Origin: Zygaena filipendulae
Lineage: Eukaryota; Arthropoda; Insecta; Lepidoptera; Zygaenidae
Direction of reading: 5' to 3'
Length of the DNA stretch: 64,000 bases
Assembly (NCBI GenBank): GCA_907165275.2
Contig: OU015672.1
Coordinates: 4,756,501 to 4,820,500, forward strand
A program made the position numbers and the translations under genes. Below, piece by piece: positions 1 through 10,645 of this stretch (its first letter is position 1; each line of letters begins with the position of its first letter). The notes under the pieces were generated by a model. The model ran no database searches, was not told the origin of the DNA, and saw only the letters and a list, made by a program, of their open reading frames with translations.

Positions 1-121
1 AAAATTTTATTCAAAATTTCATGTGTTAAATAATAAGTAATCTCATAAATTTTCCAGAAACTATATACCTACATACATAGTACATTTAGTTCGTAGTACA
101 TTTTTCGGTTCAAGTCTCAAA
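1..121 (+). promoter_or_regulatory. 5' flank/leader of small heat shock protein gene
   Basis: AT-rich sequence directly upstream of the sHSP start codon. TTCCAGAA at 52-59 forms two inverted heat-shock-element half sites (TTC..GAA), which is short of the usual three. The same TTTCCAG could be a splice acceptor at 57, so exon 1 may begin there with a further untranslated exon outside the window. The start context (CAAAATG) has A at -3, as is common in insects. Confidence 0.35.
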
Positions 122-264
122 ATGTCTCAAAGCGTTTTGCAGAAGAAAATCACTATTCCGGTGCAAGTGACGGATCTATCGGTTTTCGACGACGCTTTCT
201 CCTCTATGAGGGAAAGGTTCGCCGCTGAAATGAAGCTAGTGGACGAGCAGATGAATAAGTTTAG
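122..264 (+). CDS. sHSP exon 1
   Basis: 143 nt encoding residues 1-47 plus two bases of codon 48. The donor is TTAG|GTGACA. The end of the exon (MNKF) continues smoothly into exon 2 (SSDLM), as expected for this subfamily. It is too short to stand out as an ORF on its own. Confidence 0.85.
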
Positions 265-1268
265 GTGACAGTTAATTCAACATAATAGTAGTATGAACAA
301 GTACATACTTCTTATCTGGTAACTAGATATACTCTAAACTCTTGTCACAGTTGTTGGGTACTTGACATCCTTTCTGAGTGTTGGCTTTCGATTCCTCTGC
401 CACTCGTCTGACACCACAGTTCTTCCTCCATTGTTATTCTTCTTTCATCATCTACGTGTTTCTCAAGGATGGTTCTTGATTGGTCAACTTTGCTAAATGT
501 GTCTGGAGAAATCACATGTTGCAGACGTCGATGCCTGTGGCTAAAATGATACTTAAAGAATGGATCAGATTAAAAAAAATTATCCTATTGTTCTAATGAT
601 ATTATTAATTGTTCCCACTCAGAAGCATTTACTCAAAGCCCCGTATTCACATACGTCACTTAAATATGAATCATTCTCTTAAAATCAATGACATCCTCAC
701 AAAATTAGTCCCAAATGCTTTTCTACTTTGAGTAATACTTTTGCGTTTCGTTTTACCATGCAACCTTGCTTACAGCTCTGATTTAATGCGTCTATATGGG
801 CAGACGTCCACAATCCAGCTCGGCATGGCAACGTCCCAGAACAGCCCAGGCACCTGGGAGAACCTTGCCGAATCACCCTTGGTTGAGGGAGAAGGTGAGA
901 ACAGAGCACTGAAGCTTAAGTTCGATGTCAGTCAATTCGATCCCAATGAGGTAAGCTTATGAGGTACTGCATGACTTGCATCCTTGTAGATCTCTGCTTA
1001 ATATTTAAGTGACTTTATATTTTTTATACTACCTCAGGTAGCTGTAAAGATCATGAATGATATCCTCATAGTGACGGCGAGGCATGAAGAGAAAACAGAC
1101 AATAGTGCAATCCTTAAGGAATACAATCGAGAATTCCTCCTGCCCAAAGGAATAAACCCTGAAAATATCGTGTCTTCGCTCTCTAAAGATGGAATTCTGG
1201 TTGTCCAAGCTCCATTACCGAAACAGTTGGAAAATACTTTAACTAGACCACAGTTAACTCTAAAATAA
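122..1268 (+). CDS. Small heat shock protein, alpha-crystallin domain (three exons)
   Basis: Join 122-264, 776-950 and 1038-1268 gives 182 residues. The product should be an ATP-independent holdase chaperone. Residues 1-90 are a variable N-terminal arm (RERFAAEM, MNKF, SDLM blocks). The alpha-crystallin domain runs about 91-168: ALKLKFDVSQFDPNEV opens it, EYNREFLLPKG (135-145) holds the conserved Arg of the dimer strand (R137), and SKDGILVVQAPLP (155-167) is the family G-x-L signature. The C-terminal IXI motif is weakened to LTL (179-181). From memory it resembles Drosophila CG14207/HspB8-like proteins, including the N-terminal RERF...KF..(E/D)LM spacing. Two introns (511 and 87 bp, GT..AG, phases 2 and 0) set it apart from the intronless heat-inducible lepidopteran sHSPs. 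The modest similarity suggests a diverged paralogue. ATTAAA at 1457-1462 is a possible poly(A) signal. The sHSP family call is firm; the orthologue group is inference. Confidence 0.93.
776..950 (+). CDS. sHSP exon 2
   Basis: 175 nt, entered after acceptor TTGCTTACAG and left at the strong donor GAG|GTAAGC. It encodes the Ser/Thr-rich linker and the first strands of the alpha-crystallin domain (LKLKFDVSQF). Without splicing, the frame stops four codons past the donor. Confidence 0.9.
1038..1268 (+). CDS. sHSP exon 3
   Basis: 231 nt including the TAA stop, entered after acceptor ACTACCTCAG in phase 0. It encodes residues 107-182, with most of the alpha-crystallin domain and the short C-terminal tail. 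Confidence 0.92.
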   Translation, partial: VAVKIMNDILIVTARHEEKTDNSAILKEYNREFLLPKGINPENIVSSLSKDGILVVQAPLPKQLENTLTRPQLTLK

Positions 1269-1904
1269 TTGTGTTAAAATTTGCGTAGACCTCACCCAGC
1301 AGACGGAACCCAGTTCCATAGTGGAACAGACAAATTCAGAGCCTGCTTCCTAGTTAATAGACGATTTCACATAAATCAATAAGCTGTGTTGTTCTCTAAA
1401 TAACATAACTGCAATTCCGATTCAAATCATCCGCTGGGTGCGCTTGGTTCCTAACAATTAAACTGAGTACCCGATTTTACTGTGATAACTCCTCGTCAAT
1501 GCAAATACAATGTAAAAAATTGCAATTGTAAGAACAATATATAAAATTACAAGAACGCTTTGTGTTTCCTTCATTATTATCATCAACCTTTATGTTATCC
1601 AAGAGCAGCCTTCATTCAAACTCTTCTACATCCAGCCGTGGTGGGTTCTCCCCGTCCATTCCCAATTTCTGTGTCGTCTGATGTCTTCGACCCACTGCGA
1701 AATAAGTGAAGCACTCACTAATACTACGGCAATAAACTACTACTAGTACTACGGCACTAAACAACTAGGCTATAAAATCGCAGTCAGGGCTCTTCAAACC
1801 TTTTCTTTTATAAACTTCACGTTAGCCTTTAGAAAATATAGGTATTTTTCCGCACATTTTCTTCTCATTGAAGTATCAATGAGAAGAATATTGTATTATA
1901 TATA
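1269..1904. other. 3' UTR and flank of the sHSP gene
   Basis: No canonical AATAAA lies in the first 300 bases; ATTAAA (1457-1462) and TATAAA near 1540 are the nearest candidates for 3' processing. Two short near-direct repeats (ACTACTACGGCA-like, 1722-1758) follow. Nothing coding is visible. Confidence 0.4.
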
Positions 1905-2133
1905 CTAGCTGTCCCCCACGATTTCATCCGCGGTAATTTCGGAGTTCGGTGGACGTTGCGGGAAAAAAGTACTCTATGTCCTTCAGTTCCCGAGGGAATT
2001 CCGGGATAAAAACTATCCTATCTTTTAAGTTGGCCCATATTAGGAATGGTTGCAAAATTTTATCAAAATCCGTTCAGTAGTTTCGGAGTCCATCGCGGAC
2101 AAACAACGTGACACGTGATTTATATATATTAGA
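1905..2133 (-). mobile_element. Helitron-like non-autonomous element
   Basis: Begins (minus-strand 3' end) with CTAGCTGTCCCCCACG and the GATTTCATCCGCGG half of the terminal hairpin. The body shares the block 'GTCCATCGCGGACAAACAAC' and ends at GTGACACGTGATTTATATA. It is a close match to the copy at 16748, so both belong to one subfamily. Confidence 0.75.
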
Positions 2134-3603
2134 TAAGATATCATAAGTATATTATCATTGTTGTGTTGTATGATGTTCTCTCCAAGAAAAATATAGCTTA
2201 GTGAACGCTACATTTTTTAAAAAGAGTAGCTTAATGGCTTTAAAGATAAAACTATTCTTAGTTGAAACATTTAATGCGACAAACGGTCGCCAGTTGCAGT
2301 TTGTCGTATTAATTCTGTAAAGATAATTCGTTCTCGAAACGCAGTGGTTATTCTCTTTGTTTCCTTAGCAAAATTATTCATACCTGTCCAGTAGAAGACA
2401 GCTCCATTACTGCGCATCCTATTAGTGAACCACGTGAACCACATATCTGACATATCATATTATGTTACGTGTGACAAAACATAGGATATGTACACAGAGT
2501 CAGCAGCAAATTGGCCACGTTATAATGAAAATCTTTCGAAATAATTAAATTTCTAAAAGATAAATAATTTTATAGTAATGTAGATGAGTAAAATTAGCTT
2601 AAAATTAAAATTCAATATTCAAAAGCTATTTATTACTTAGGATTGGTTGTTACAATCACTTATAATCGTCAGCAGGTTCTTATAGAACTATAAATTACCG
2701 TCAGTTCGGAATACGTCCTCTACTGAGAAGAACTAACAAGAAATTCAGCAAGGTAGGTTTACAAACTATTGTTCATTGATTCAATTAGTAAAATAGGAAC
2801 TGGTTTCTTTTGGCCAGCTATCAGAACGGGTTGATAGTTGTTCCATTATTATACCTGCAGGTTTTTATTATTATTATTTATATTCAGCAATGTACAGATG
2901 TTGAAGACATTGCCCTCGTTAATCAAAACACGAGATGACACCCGAATTCCTTGGTCGAGGGGACAAAATAGCTGCATCTGCCAATTAGATAACTGGCGCA
3001 ATGAGCAAGTACTCTCTAAGATATCCACAAAAATTTATTATGTTATTTTATGTGCAATAAAGGAATAAAAAAAAAACCTATGTAATTGTGGTCAAAGAAT
3101 TTTAAGAATGCGATCGACTTGTTTGCTTACTGTACGTGGATAACAGTGACGTGGCTGGTAGAAGATAAGCGTCGACCTAAAAACTCACACAAGAAAAACG
3201 CTGATAAATAAGTTTGGAACACACTCAGGTCTTCTTTGAAAGTAGTGGAAATTTTACTTTGAGGAACATCGAGCGAGCTATCTCATCTTAATGTCCATAC
3301 GCTGCTGACTATGATTTACACAAATAATATTTCCCAACCTGTATCATATCTATATAGCCCCTGAATCTACGAGGTTAACCGGAGGGGTTTCAAAGCAAAA
3401 AACGTGTCAAAGTGACTATCAAAACAAATCCCCGGATAGAGCTATCTTTTTGATGTCTTTAAATCTTTTAGGCTTTAGCCAAAAATAAAAAGTTACTGCA
3501 TAACTATCACTTTGACCCATAGATTATAGCCATCAGATAGTTCATCCTATACCTGAAAAATATCTTAGGTATGAGTATAAAAACCCAAAAATAATTGTCG
3601 CGC
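2134..3603. other. Intergenic; AT-rich, no gene seen
   Basis: No coding exon recognised. About 2670-2755 (TCCTCTACTGAGAAGAACTA, then ACAAGAAATTCAGCAAGG) resembles a dispersed lepidopteran repeat, but I cannot name it. A (TTA)n run lies at 2862-2878. Confidence 0.4.
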
Positions 3604-3850
3604 CATTTTGACGACCGATAGCGCAGTAGGTCACCATGTTTCTGAATTTGATTCCCATTGGGAATGGATTTTGAATGATGATCACCGGGTTCCACTTTCT
3701 AATCTGGGCGTGTTTAAATATCTATATTCTATACTACAATAATATGTACTAAACCACTATTGCTTGTTTTTCACGACACAAGCTTATAGCTTTGTGTGGG
3801 ACCAAGTAGATCTGTGAGTTGTGAAGCGTTATTATTTTTATTATACAATA
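3604..3850 (+). mobile_element. tRNA-headed SINE
   Basis: TAGCGCAGTAGGTCA resembles a pol III A box and TTTGATTCCCA a B box. The body carries GGGTTCCACTTTCTAATC, a CACGACACAAGC word and GGGACCAAGTAGATCTGTGA, all shared with the copies at 16111 and 43620. The 3' end is a TTATTATTTTTATTA tail. A (TTCTA)n tract follows at 3862-3878. Confidence 0.65.
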
Positions 3851-4256
3851 TTTTGCATTTTATTCTATTCTATTCTATAAATTCAATCGCGTCAAAGTTT
3901 AATATCTGTTGTGTCCCGACCTTTAGCAGGTCACCTGTGTATTACTCACACGTTTGGGCTTGTGTTGGAGCTCGGGGTGGCTGGTGGCGTGTTGATGCGG
4001 CGCGTTGTCATGCCAACCGGCGGCGGTGTGGTCGCTTCCCAGAAGAGCTGGTTATTAGAGACATAACCTAACTATAAGTAGTACCTACTGAACATCATCT
4101 GGATGTTCATGAACTAAACTTTGAAATGGTTTTCCTAATACACATTGATATTTTTTCACACTATTGCTGCATTTTATATAATCTAGTTATATGTGTTGCA
4201 ATGTGGTGGCTTGTATTAGACAAACAAAAAAGAAAAAGTTCATTTTTATACATGTA
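3851..4256. other. Intergenic with a short GC-rich patch
   Basis: 3945-4050 is GC-rich (GGAGCTCGGGGTGGCTGG), unlike the AT-rich neighbours, but has no recognisable coding or promoter motif. The rest shows nothing I can name. Confidence 0.3.
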
Positions 4257-4412
4257 CTAGCCGTTTCCTGCGGTTTTACCGTCGTTAATTTGGGAGTTAC
4301 AACTGTAACTGCGTGAAATCCTTTCTTAGCTGACTTTTAATCTCCGTAAACTATTTACCTGCTAAAAATTTCAGCTTCATAGGTCACGTAGGTTTCGAGA
4401 AATCGTTATATT
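4257..4412 (-). mobile_element. Degenerate Helitron-like element
   Basis: CTAGCCGTTTCCTGCGGTTT at the left matches the 3' terminus of the Helitron family read on the minus strand. The hairpin partner and the other end are eroded. Confidence 0.45.
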
Positions 4413-4452
4413 CAGTGAGTCAAGGACCCTTCCACTTTATAACTTTATCAAT

Positions 4453-4580
4453 ACACGGAGAGAAATCAATCAGACAGAAGAGGTTTCGGCTCACCAGGGC
4501 AGAAATGCTAGTGACCGATCCTCGGTGGGAACTTCGCGAAATTCACCGAACAAGCCCCTATTTTTCGCTCAGACTAATAC
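4453..4580 (+). repeat. Dispersed repeat G, internally deleted copy
   Basis: Shares GGAGAGAAATCAATC, CTAGTGACCGAT..TCGGTGGG and ACCGAACA..CCCCTATTTTTC with the reverse complement of 58975-59245. By eye about 80% of bases agree over the last 85 bp. The copy here lacks about 110 bp present in the other. Confidence 0.55.
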
Positions 4581-5730
4581 AATTCACGGATATCGCCAAT
4601 ACCGTACCGGTGCTGTATTCTTTTAAAAAACTCTACATGCTTTATTTATCGTTATTTTTTTTAAACACTTTTCTAACGTATTTTTTCAAAATATTTCACC
4701 AAGGAAGCTTTGTCTTTAAGATGTGTAACAGACTCTTGGTATGAAGGTTAAGCTTGTTCACTTTAGGACAAAAAAAAACTCCCAAAAAAATATCATCATA
4801 AATAAATGGAAAATGCAATTTTTTTAGGAGTGAGATGTTAACTTATGCCATAAGCAAACGGGTTAATTTTTCGATAAACTTCATCAAAGTTAACAGAACT
4901 ATACTACGACGGTTATAGGTACCAAATGGTGTGTTTAAGTAAATAGTATTAATAAAGACAACCATGTTTAAAAAGGGGTGACAGGTTGCCGGCATTTCAA
5001 TTTTCATAATCAATTTTGAACGGCTAGCGTCACCCTAGCTCGCGTGTAACTACTTTTAAAGCGATTTTTAAAACATATTTAAAACATATACAATGTAAAT
5101 ACAACGCGATGTTTTTACCCTGACTGGAAAAAGCTTCACTAGCTACTTACGCTCACTGTCGTTGTAGGTATATAGGCACCTGACGTATGTCTGCTGAAAT
5201 TGAAGCCTCACCTGAGGCGAGACACCTGTGAAGCGGTAGACTGCTGGGCTACCCACACGACTCTAAAAAGTATTGCTTATTATTACATATTTATCCTGGA
5301 ATCAGCAGCGATACAACTGTTATAAATTTCGATTTCACAATAATCAAGAAAGGGACTCCATGACGCCCCGTTTTGACGCCATGTTAGTGAGTCGGCCTTT
5401 GTAACCGTTTTTATAGCAACAAACATAGTACCCAGTAGTGATATTGTATTTGGTCAGTCAGATAAAAAAACAGGTGATTTTATCAATTTGTACCCGCGCA
5501 AGATGCAAAACTTTTATAATAAACATAATAAACTTCCAAATTCACACAAAATGTCCTAAAAAAATCGTAGCTTGAACCGACACATCCTATATCACCTGTG
5601 ACCTATTTATTCTAGCGGTACGTCGAGTTCAAAGTTTAAAAGAATAAGGTTGAGTTTTGATTGAATGGTGTACGGTCTACACATGTATGGTTAACGTCAT
5701 CGTCACGTCGTAATATCACAACGCATAGTT
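4581..5730. other. Intergenic; nothing recognised
   Basis: AT-rich, with many stops in all frames. There is no repeat shared with the rest of the window that I can see and no convincing regulatory cluster. Confidence 0.4.
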
Positions 5731-6060
5731 CAGTTTTTGGGTCAAAAAAAAACAACAACATACAGTCGAATTGAGAACCTCCTCCTTTTTTGGAAGTCGG
5801 TTAAAAAGACGTTCTCTTCATTCAATGGCAAATGTCCACAACCTACATGGCATGCGTCTCTCAAGAGTAATCAATCACCACAGATCACAAAAGTGTTGTA
5901 TTTGCGTTGTAGGAGGTACCGGTGCGTACCCGGCTCTCCCCTACGGAAGGGTTCCTCCGGAAATGAGGTTTTTATCCCCCATCCCGGAAACTGGTCCGGC
6001 GAGTTAGCCCCGCGCCTGCGCCCTAAGCGTCGGACGCGATGCGTGACTCCATCTTAATTC
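5731..6060. repeat. Lepidopteran dispersed repeat plus GC-rich block
   Basis: 5762-5812 (GAATTGAGAACCTCCTCC, then AAGTCGGTTAAAAA) matches a repeat I recall as very common in lepidopteran genomes. It is followed at 5915-6050 by a GC-rich segment (TCCGGAAATGAGG, CCCGCGCCTGCGCCC) that may be part of a retroelement. Overlapping open frames of 78 and 106 codons here have no recognisable domain. Confidence 0.4.
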
Positions 6061-6504
6061 TTATAATTTATAAAAAAAATTAATAGACTTTATAGATGAC
6101 GGAACAGAAGCATGACAAAAGATGTGAATCTCTTTCTTATCTATACTTCTTTATTATTATTATTATAAAAATGAAAGATTTGATACGTTGCGCGTGAATC
6201 AGCTTATAGTTCCTTCCACATTTTTCTTAGTCTGATTGGCCTCGCATTATACAATAGTTTGTCAGTTACCAACTGGACCAATCGGATCTGGACAAAATTG
6301 TTGTTCAGTTATAAATTCGAAGTTGTTATTTTGTCAACTCGATACAGCTATAGCTAGCTAGCTACCTACCCCGGATCGACATATTAAAGGTACCTACTTG
6401 TTACTTGTTAGATATTTTATAATCCGTCCAATAGTGTTTGCGTGATACCCAGTGATACCTATACAACACATGGACAAACAGACCTACAAATATTTACGAG
6501 ATTA
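6061..6504. other. Intergenic; nothing recognised
   Basis: AT-rich with GCTA repeats near 6345-6365. No supported feature. Confidence 0.35.
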
Positions 6505-6636
6505 ATGTTAATCGGCATTTAACTAAATTAAACTTAATTAGTTAAGTGCCAATTAATATTAATTTAATGCGCGTCTCTGAGTACTATGGCAGTTTTGTTT
6601 TTAAAATCTTTACTTAAAATTAAGTGATTAAGTGAT

Positions 6637-7350
6637 GTTTCTGAATACAGGGTTAGGCTTGGCTGGCTCCCGATCCGATTGAGGCGCAATGTGCATATCC
6701 TGCATACAGTATATAAGGTACTACATGATCCCATGGCCCCTACCTACCTTAAAGAACAATTTAAGTTCTGCTCCGACTGTAGTGGCCGTGCTCCTCGTTC
6801 CTCTACTTTTAAACTGATTGCTGTCCCTTTCCATAAATCACGGTTTTTCGAAAAATCCTTCACTGTCGAAAGTATACGCCTGTGGAACTCCCTCCCCGAC
6901 TCGCTCAGACAGAAAGAGTCATTGGGCTCTTTTAAAGCTGCACTTCAAAGGCACTATTTAACTCTAAGTGGCTATCTACAGAAATTATGATTAATGTATG
7001 TAGTGTAAAATATCATTTTATTTTTATTTTTATATGTGTATTATATCACCTATTGCTACGTGTATGTATGTATGGCATATGTATGTATGTGTATAAAGTT
7101 GTATTATATTTAGGATATCTAAGTATTAGCGTTGTATTATCCTTATATAGTATATAGCTAGGTATTACGTTGTGCACCCGGCACCCGCTTCTAGTTTCTA
7201 TTTGCAGCTCTCTATCACCTTAAGGTTGCCTTGAAAAGATTGCCTCTAGCAATAAGGCCGCCTTTTGCTCTGTATTTACTTTTTATGTGTCTTAGTTTTT
7301 ATTTTCTCTTCTGGGGCAATAAAGCATATTTGATTTGATTTTGATTTGAT
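6637..7350 (+). mobile_element. 5'-truncated LINE (CR1/L2-like) with target-site duplications
   Basis: Inserted between two copies of TTAAGTGAT (6628-6636 and 7351-7359). It keeps the last ~113 codons of ORF2 and a 360-bp 3' UTR that ends in a (TTTGAT)n-type tail after GGGGCAATAAAGC. The 3' UTR shares GCAATAAGGCCGCC with the fragment at 22540. 5' truncation plus TSDs is the normal outcome of target-primed reverse transcription. Confidence 0.85.
6652..6990 (+). pseudogene. LINE ORF2 C-terminal fragment
   Basis: Reads WLPIRLRRNVHILHTVYKVL...APTYLKEQF...RAPRSST...VESIRLWNSLPDSLR...SLGSFKAALQRHYL, then TGA. This is the conserved region downstream of the reverse transcriptase in CR1/L2/Jockey-type LINEs (LWN.LP..LR, FK..L..H). 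The RT domain itself is absent, so the fragment cannot mobilise itself. Confidence 0.85.
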
Positions 7351-7387
7351 TTAAGTGATCATTAAAACGATTATGAGCACGGCCGTT

Positions 7388-7968
7388 ACTCGTATTTTAC
7401 GGTCCTCCATTTTGTTTTTCATTTGTGTTCTATACGGAATATACCTATCATAATATGTAAATTGTTTTACGTATATAAGATTAATATTTAATATACTTTC
7501 CATACACGTGTATTGTTTAATATGCGCACGAGCGACAGTCAAAACAAACTTACTCGCCGATGGGACCAATGATAATATTTTTGATCGCGGACAGCGGCGC
7601 GGGCGCAGATCATACTCAAGAGTCAAGAGCAACGCGATCCGTAAGAGACGATTCGATGTCACAGACAAATCACAGAGGTGAATTCCTATTCAATATCATA
7701 GATGTGTTTGACTAATCTACCGTATACTAGATTTTGATTTTGAAATGAAAATTAAAAATGTGATTATTTGGTCAAATAGGTAATAAGTGTTCGTAACCTA
7801 TAGATACCTACCTAGTACCTGGACCGTAGTATATCATAACATAATATTACAGAGGTAGAATAGGAAAGAGTTGGTGATCTGGGTTGTAAACTAAACGAAT
7901 TTATATCATAGAAATAAAATATTGAATTTGAAAGGCGTGAAAATGATAAAGAAAGTCATGGAAATCAG
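7388..7968. other. Intergenic; nothing recognised
   Basis: No homology to the rest of the window. 7500-7625 is slightly GC-richer (GCGGCGCGGGCGCAG) with no motif I would name. A 105-codon open frame on the minus strand has no recognisable domain. Confidence 0.35.
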
Positions 7969-7978
7969 TATTTAGGCT

Positions 7979-8213
7979 CAGACCAAACAAAAACTAAAGA
8001 CGGAACGCGTAGAACAAACAAGTGAAGCCAGGAAAAAGACACCATCACCGTGCACGTACACAGAAACACGCACACACTTACAAGAAAAAGACACCATAAA
8101 TCCTAAGTAAACTTTGCAAATCTTTACACTTTCCTAATCACCACATGCATATCTACGCAACCGGCTTCACTTCGTTGTTCGAGACGTTCCGTCTTTAGTT
8201 TTTATTTGGTCTG
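7979..8213. mobile_element. MITE with ~50-bp terminal inverted repeats, hAT-like
   Basis: CAGACCAAAC.AAAACTAAAG ACGGAACG...GTGAAGCC (7979-8028) is repeated inverted at 8159-8213. The ends CAGACC/GGTCTG and flanking copies of TATTTAGGCT (7969-7978, 8219-8228) suggest a long target duplication as in hAT elements. Five extra bases (ATTAT) lie before the right copy, so superfamily assignment is tentative. No transposase is present. Confidence 0.7.
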
Positions 8214-8228
8214 ATTATTATTTAGGCT

Positions 8229-8727
8229 CTCTCTAAAACAAAACTGCACTTGTTTCAACAAAGGTGAAATGAGAAGAACGCGGGTGAAATCGCGAGGCGA
8301 AACAACTATAGTAACTTTATTTATTTTATACTTGTACCTTTCAAAGTTATTACATTAAGGTAAAAGGGCAGATGTTGCGAACTATCGCGGTATTGGACGA
8401 GTGACATTAAAAATTCATGATAGTATATATTTTTAATGAATAAGCAAATTTTTCCATTTCATTTATTTACATACAATCGTTTTATATCATTACAATATTT
8501 TACGCACACCTGCACTGGAGCATGCGTTCGCCCGTAATTGATAAATAACACTTATTTATTAGTTAAATATTGTAAATAAACATTTATTTTAACATTTCAA
8601 ATATAATAATTAACTATAAAGAAAATGGAGCAGCAACTACGTACTTTAGATAAGACTTGAAAGGTTTTTTAATAGCCCGCTGGGTGGTTTTTCTTACGAA
8701 ATATCCATAATAGGTATATAGGTATGT
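8229..8727. other. Intergenic; nothing recognised
   Basis: AT-rich. No repeat or coding match noted. Confidence 0.35.
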
Positions 8728-8913
8728 ACGTATTATAAATGCATATGTGTTTATTTGTTTATCACGTTTTCACGCTTGAGCTACTCAACCGATCATCATG
8801 AAATTTCGCGTACACGTTGTCTGGCGTACAAAAAAGGATATAGGATACTTTTTATCCTGGAACTCCCGCGGAAACTCTGAAATTAACGCGCGTGACTCGC
8901 GAGAAACTGCTAA
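8728..8913 (+). mobile_element. Helitron-like element
   Basis: Starts at TATTATAAATGC; carries GATCATCATGAAATTT, GGATACTTTTTATCC and AACTCCCGCGGAAACTC. It ends CTAA, which satisfies the CTRR rule, although its terminal hairpin is eroded. Confidence 0.65.
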
Positions 8914-9734
8914 TAACTAAATAGAGTCGTGAGTGTTCGTCGTGTCGATCACGGAAAGGGTCGACTCTCCCCCGCCGACGCCACTTTTTTCTCAAAGGTT
9001 ACGAACGCCTGCGCACCTGTCAATATAGACCTAGGAAATTTAAGAACTGCCGCGCTTTTTAGAGAATCATTCAAGTATAATTGAACAATGAAATTTTTTA
9101 AAACTTAAGGATAGATGTGTACCAATAACTTTGAATAAGTGATTTCAAAGTGCTTCATTTGGTTTAGTACCACCACTCGCTAAATAAAAACGTATCTTCT
9201 AAGATATACATTCAATAATAAATCGATACAGAGGAAGTATAAAACCGAGAAAATAAATACCGTTTTTGATATTAAAACTTTTAAACACGATACCTACCTG
9301 CAGTTAAAAGTATCTACATCCCAAAATAGCCAAAAGTGGCAGATTTTGGTAGTTTTTCTTCTTTCACTTCATGTTTATGATTTTATACAATAGGGTTAGA
9401 CAGGTGCTCATGCCGATCCACTTACCTACTAGTACTAGTTTAGTGAGCGTTTTTATGTCTCGAATAAACGTCCTCTCTGTGAGATTATAAACTCACCTTA
9501 GTGGTCCCCCTTGCGCACGCGACTCCCATACACATCAGCCTTAGCACGTATTGAGTAGATTACATCCCTTTCCCTTGAGACAGTTGTGTGGAAGCCTTTC
9601 GGTTATTATTAACTGTTTTTTATTAGCTCCTACACTCTCTGATAAAGAAACCCATGGAAGTAATAAGTGCACATGGAAAGATTCTTCTTTGCAAATTATT
9701 TGAAAATCGACAATATTTCATTATTATTTCGGCG
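8914..9734. other. Intergenic; nothing recognised
   Basis: Contains a small CpG patch at 8935-8990 (TCGACTCTCCCCCGCCGACG); otherwise AT-rich and unremarkable. Confidence 0.35.
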
Positions 9735-10172
9735 AAGGCAAAAGAATGTAGGTCCATACTGATTTATGATGATCGCTTGAGCAGTTAAAGCATGAAAGCG
9801 TAACAAACAAACAAACCCACATTCGCATTCATTATTAGGGATTCGAAATGTGGTAGCGCAAAACATTAATTGGGCGTTACTTGAATTGTTTATAACTCAA
9901 TATCTGATATTTAATTTAAACTTAACGACGAGTCAATGCACGTTATGCGAAAATTCAACAAAAAAAGTTGGATATTTTAGCTATACCTACCACGTTTTCA
10001 CCCGCACTAATTTCAGAGTTCCTGTGAGAATTCCGGAGTAAAATGTAGGTATTGTATGTCATTTTAGTACCTCTGACAACGTGTATGCATTTCATAATAG
10101 AATGGTTGAGGCGTGAAAACTAACAAGCAAACAAATAAACTCACATTTGGTATTAGGTATTATAATAAAAGT
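9735..10172 (-). mobile_element. Two Helitron-like fragments in the same orientation
   Basis: 9735-9842 keeps only the 5' part (GATGATCGCTTGAGCAG, AACAAACAAACCCACATTCG). 9985-10172 is a fuller but diverged copy with TTTTCACCCGC near its 3' end and AACAAATAAACTCACATT near its 5' end. Confidence 0.5.
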
Positions 10173-10309
10173 TAGAATGATCTTGGATTTCTAAGTCCAT
10201 TTATATTCGCCATACTTTATTTATTTGTTTAACAATTAATGCACACAAGGGCAACATAAAAAGAAAGAAAGTATAAAAGTAATCATGTACAAGGGTCATG
10301 GTTATTCCA

Positions 10310-10645
10310 TGTGGAATTTCATCCAGCAGACCCGCAACAGGAAAAGAGATTACAATAGGCGTACTTACCAAGTAGGTACCTACCTGCCAACTTTGAAAAA
10401 CAAAAATTTAAAACAGAAACATCAATATCGTTCGTAAACAAAAGAGTTTGTAACGAGGATGTCGCGGATATAAGCAAGTTGTCCGTTTTCCCAGAGATGT
10501 TCATCTGACTCACCCACAACAATGGACAGCCTTGAACTCATCGACCTAAGCCGCACTGCCTGTAACGTAAGTACGCATCAGATAAGGAAAATAGAATATG
10601 TCATAGTATTATAATACTATGCTAGGTGGTTGGTAATGGTGACGA
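10310..10645. other. Intergenic; nothing recognised
   Basis: Open frame of 67 codons on the minus strand without domain features; otherwise AT-rich. Confidence 0.3.

Larger units (their letters stand above)
6505..7387 (+). mobile_element. TTA-type MITE (family A), left-truncated and split by a LINE
   Basis: 6505-6636 matches the centre and right arm of the elements at 38785 and 48049 (GCATTTAACTAA, GCGCGTCTCTGAG, GGCAGTTTTG). 7351-7387 continues the right terminal repeat (AAGTGATCATTAAA...TGAG..CGGCcGTTA). The LINE at 6637-7350 sits between the two parts. The left arm is missing or unrecognisable. Confidence 0.7.
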
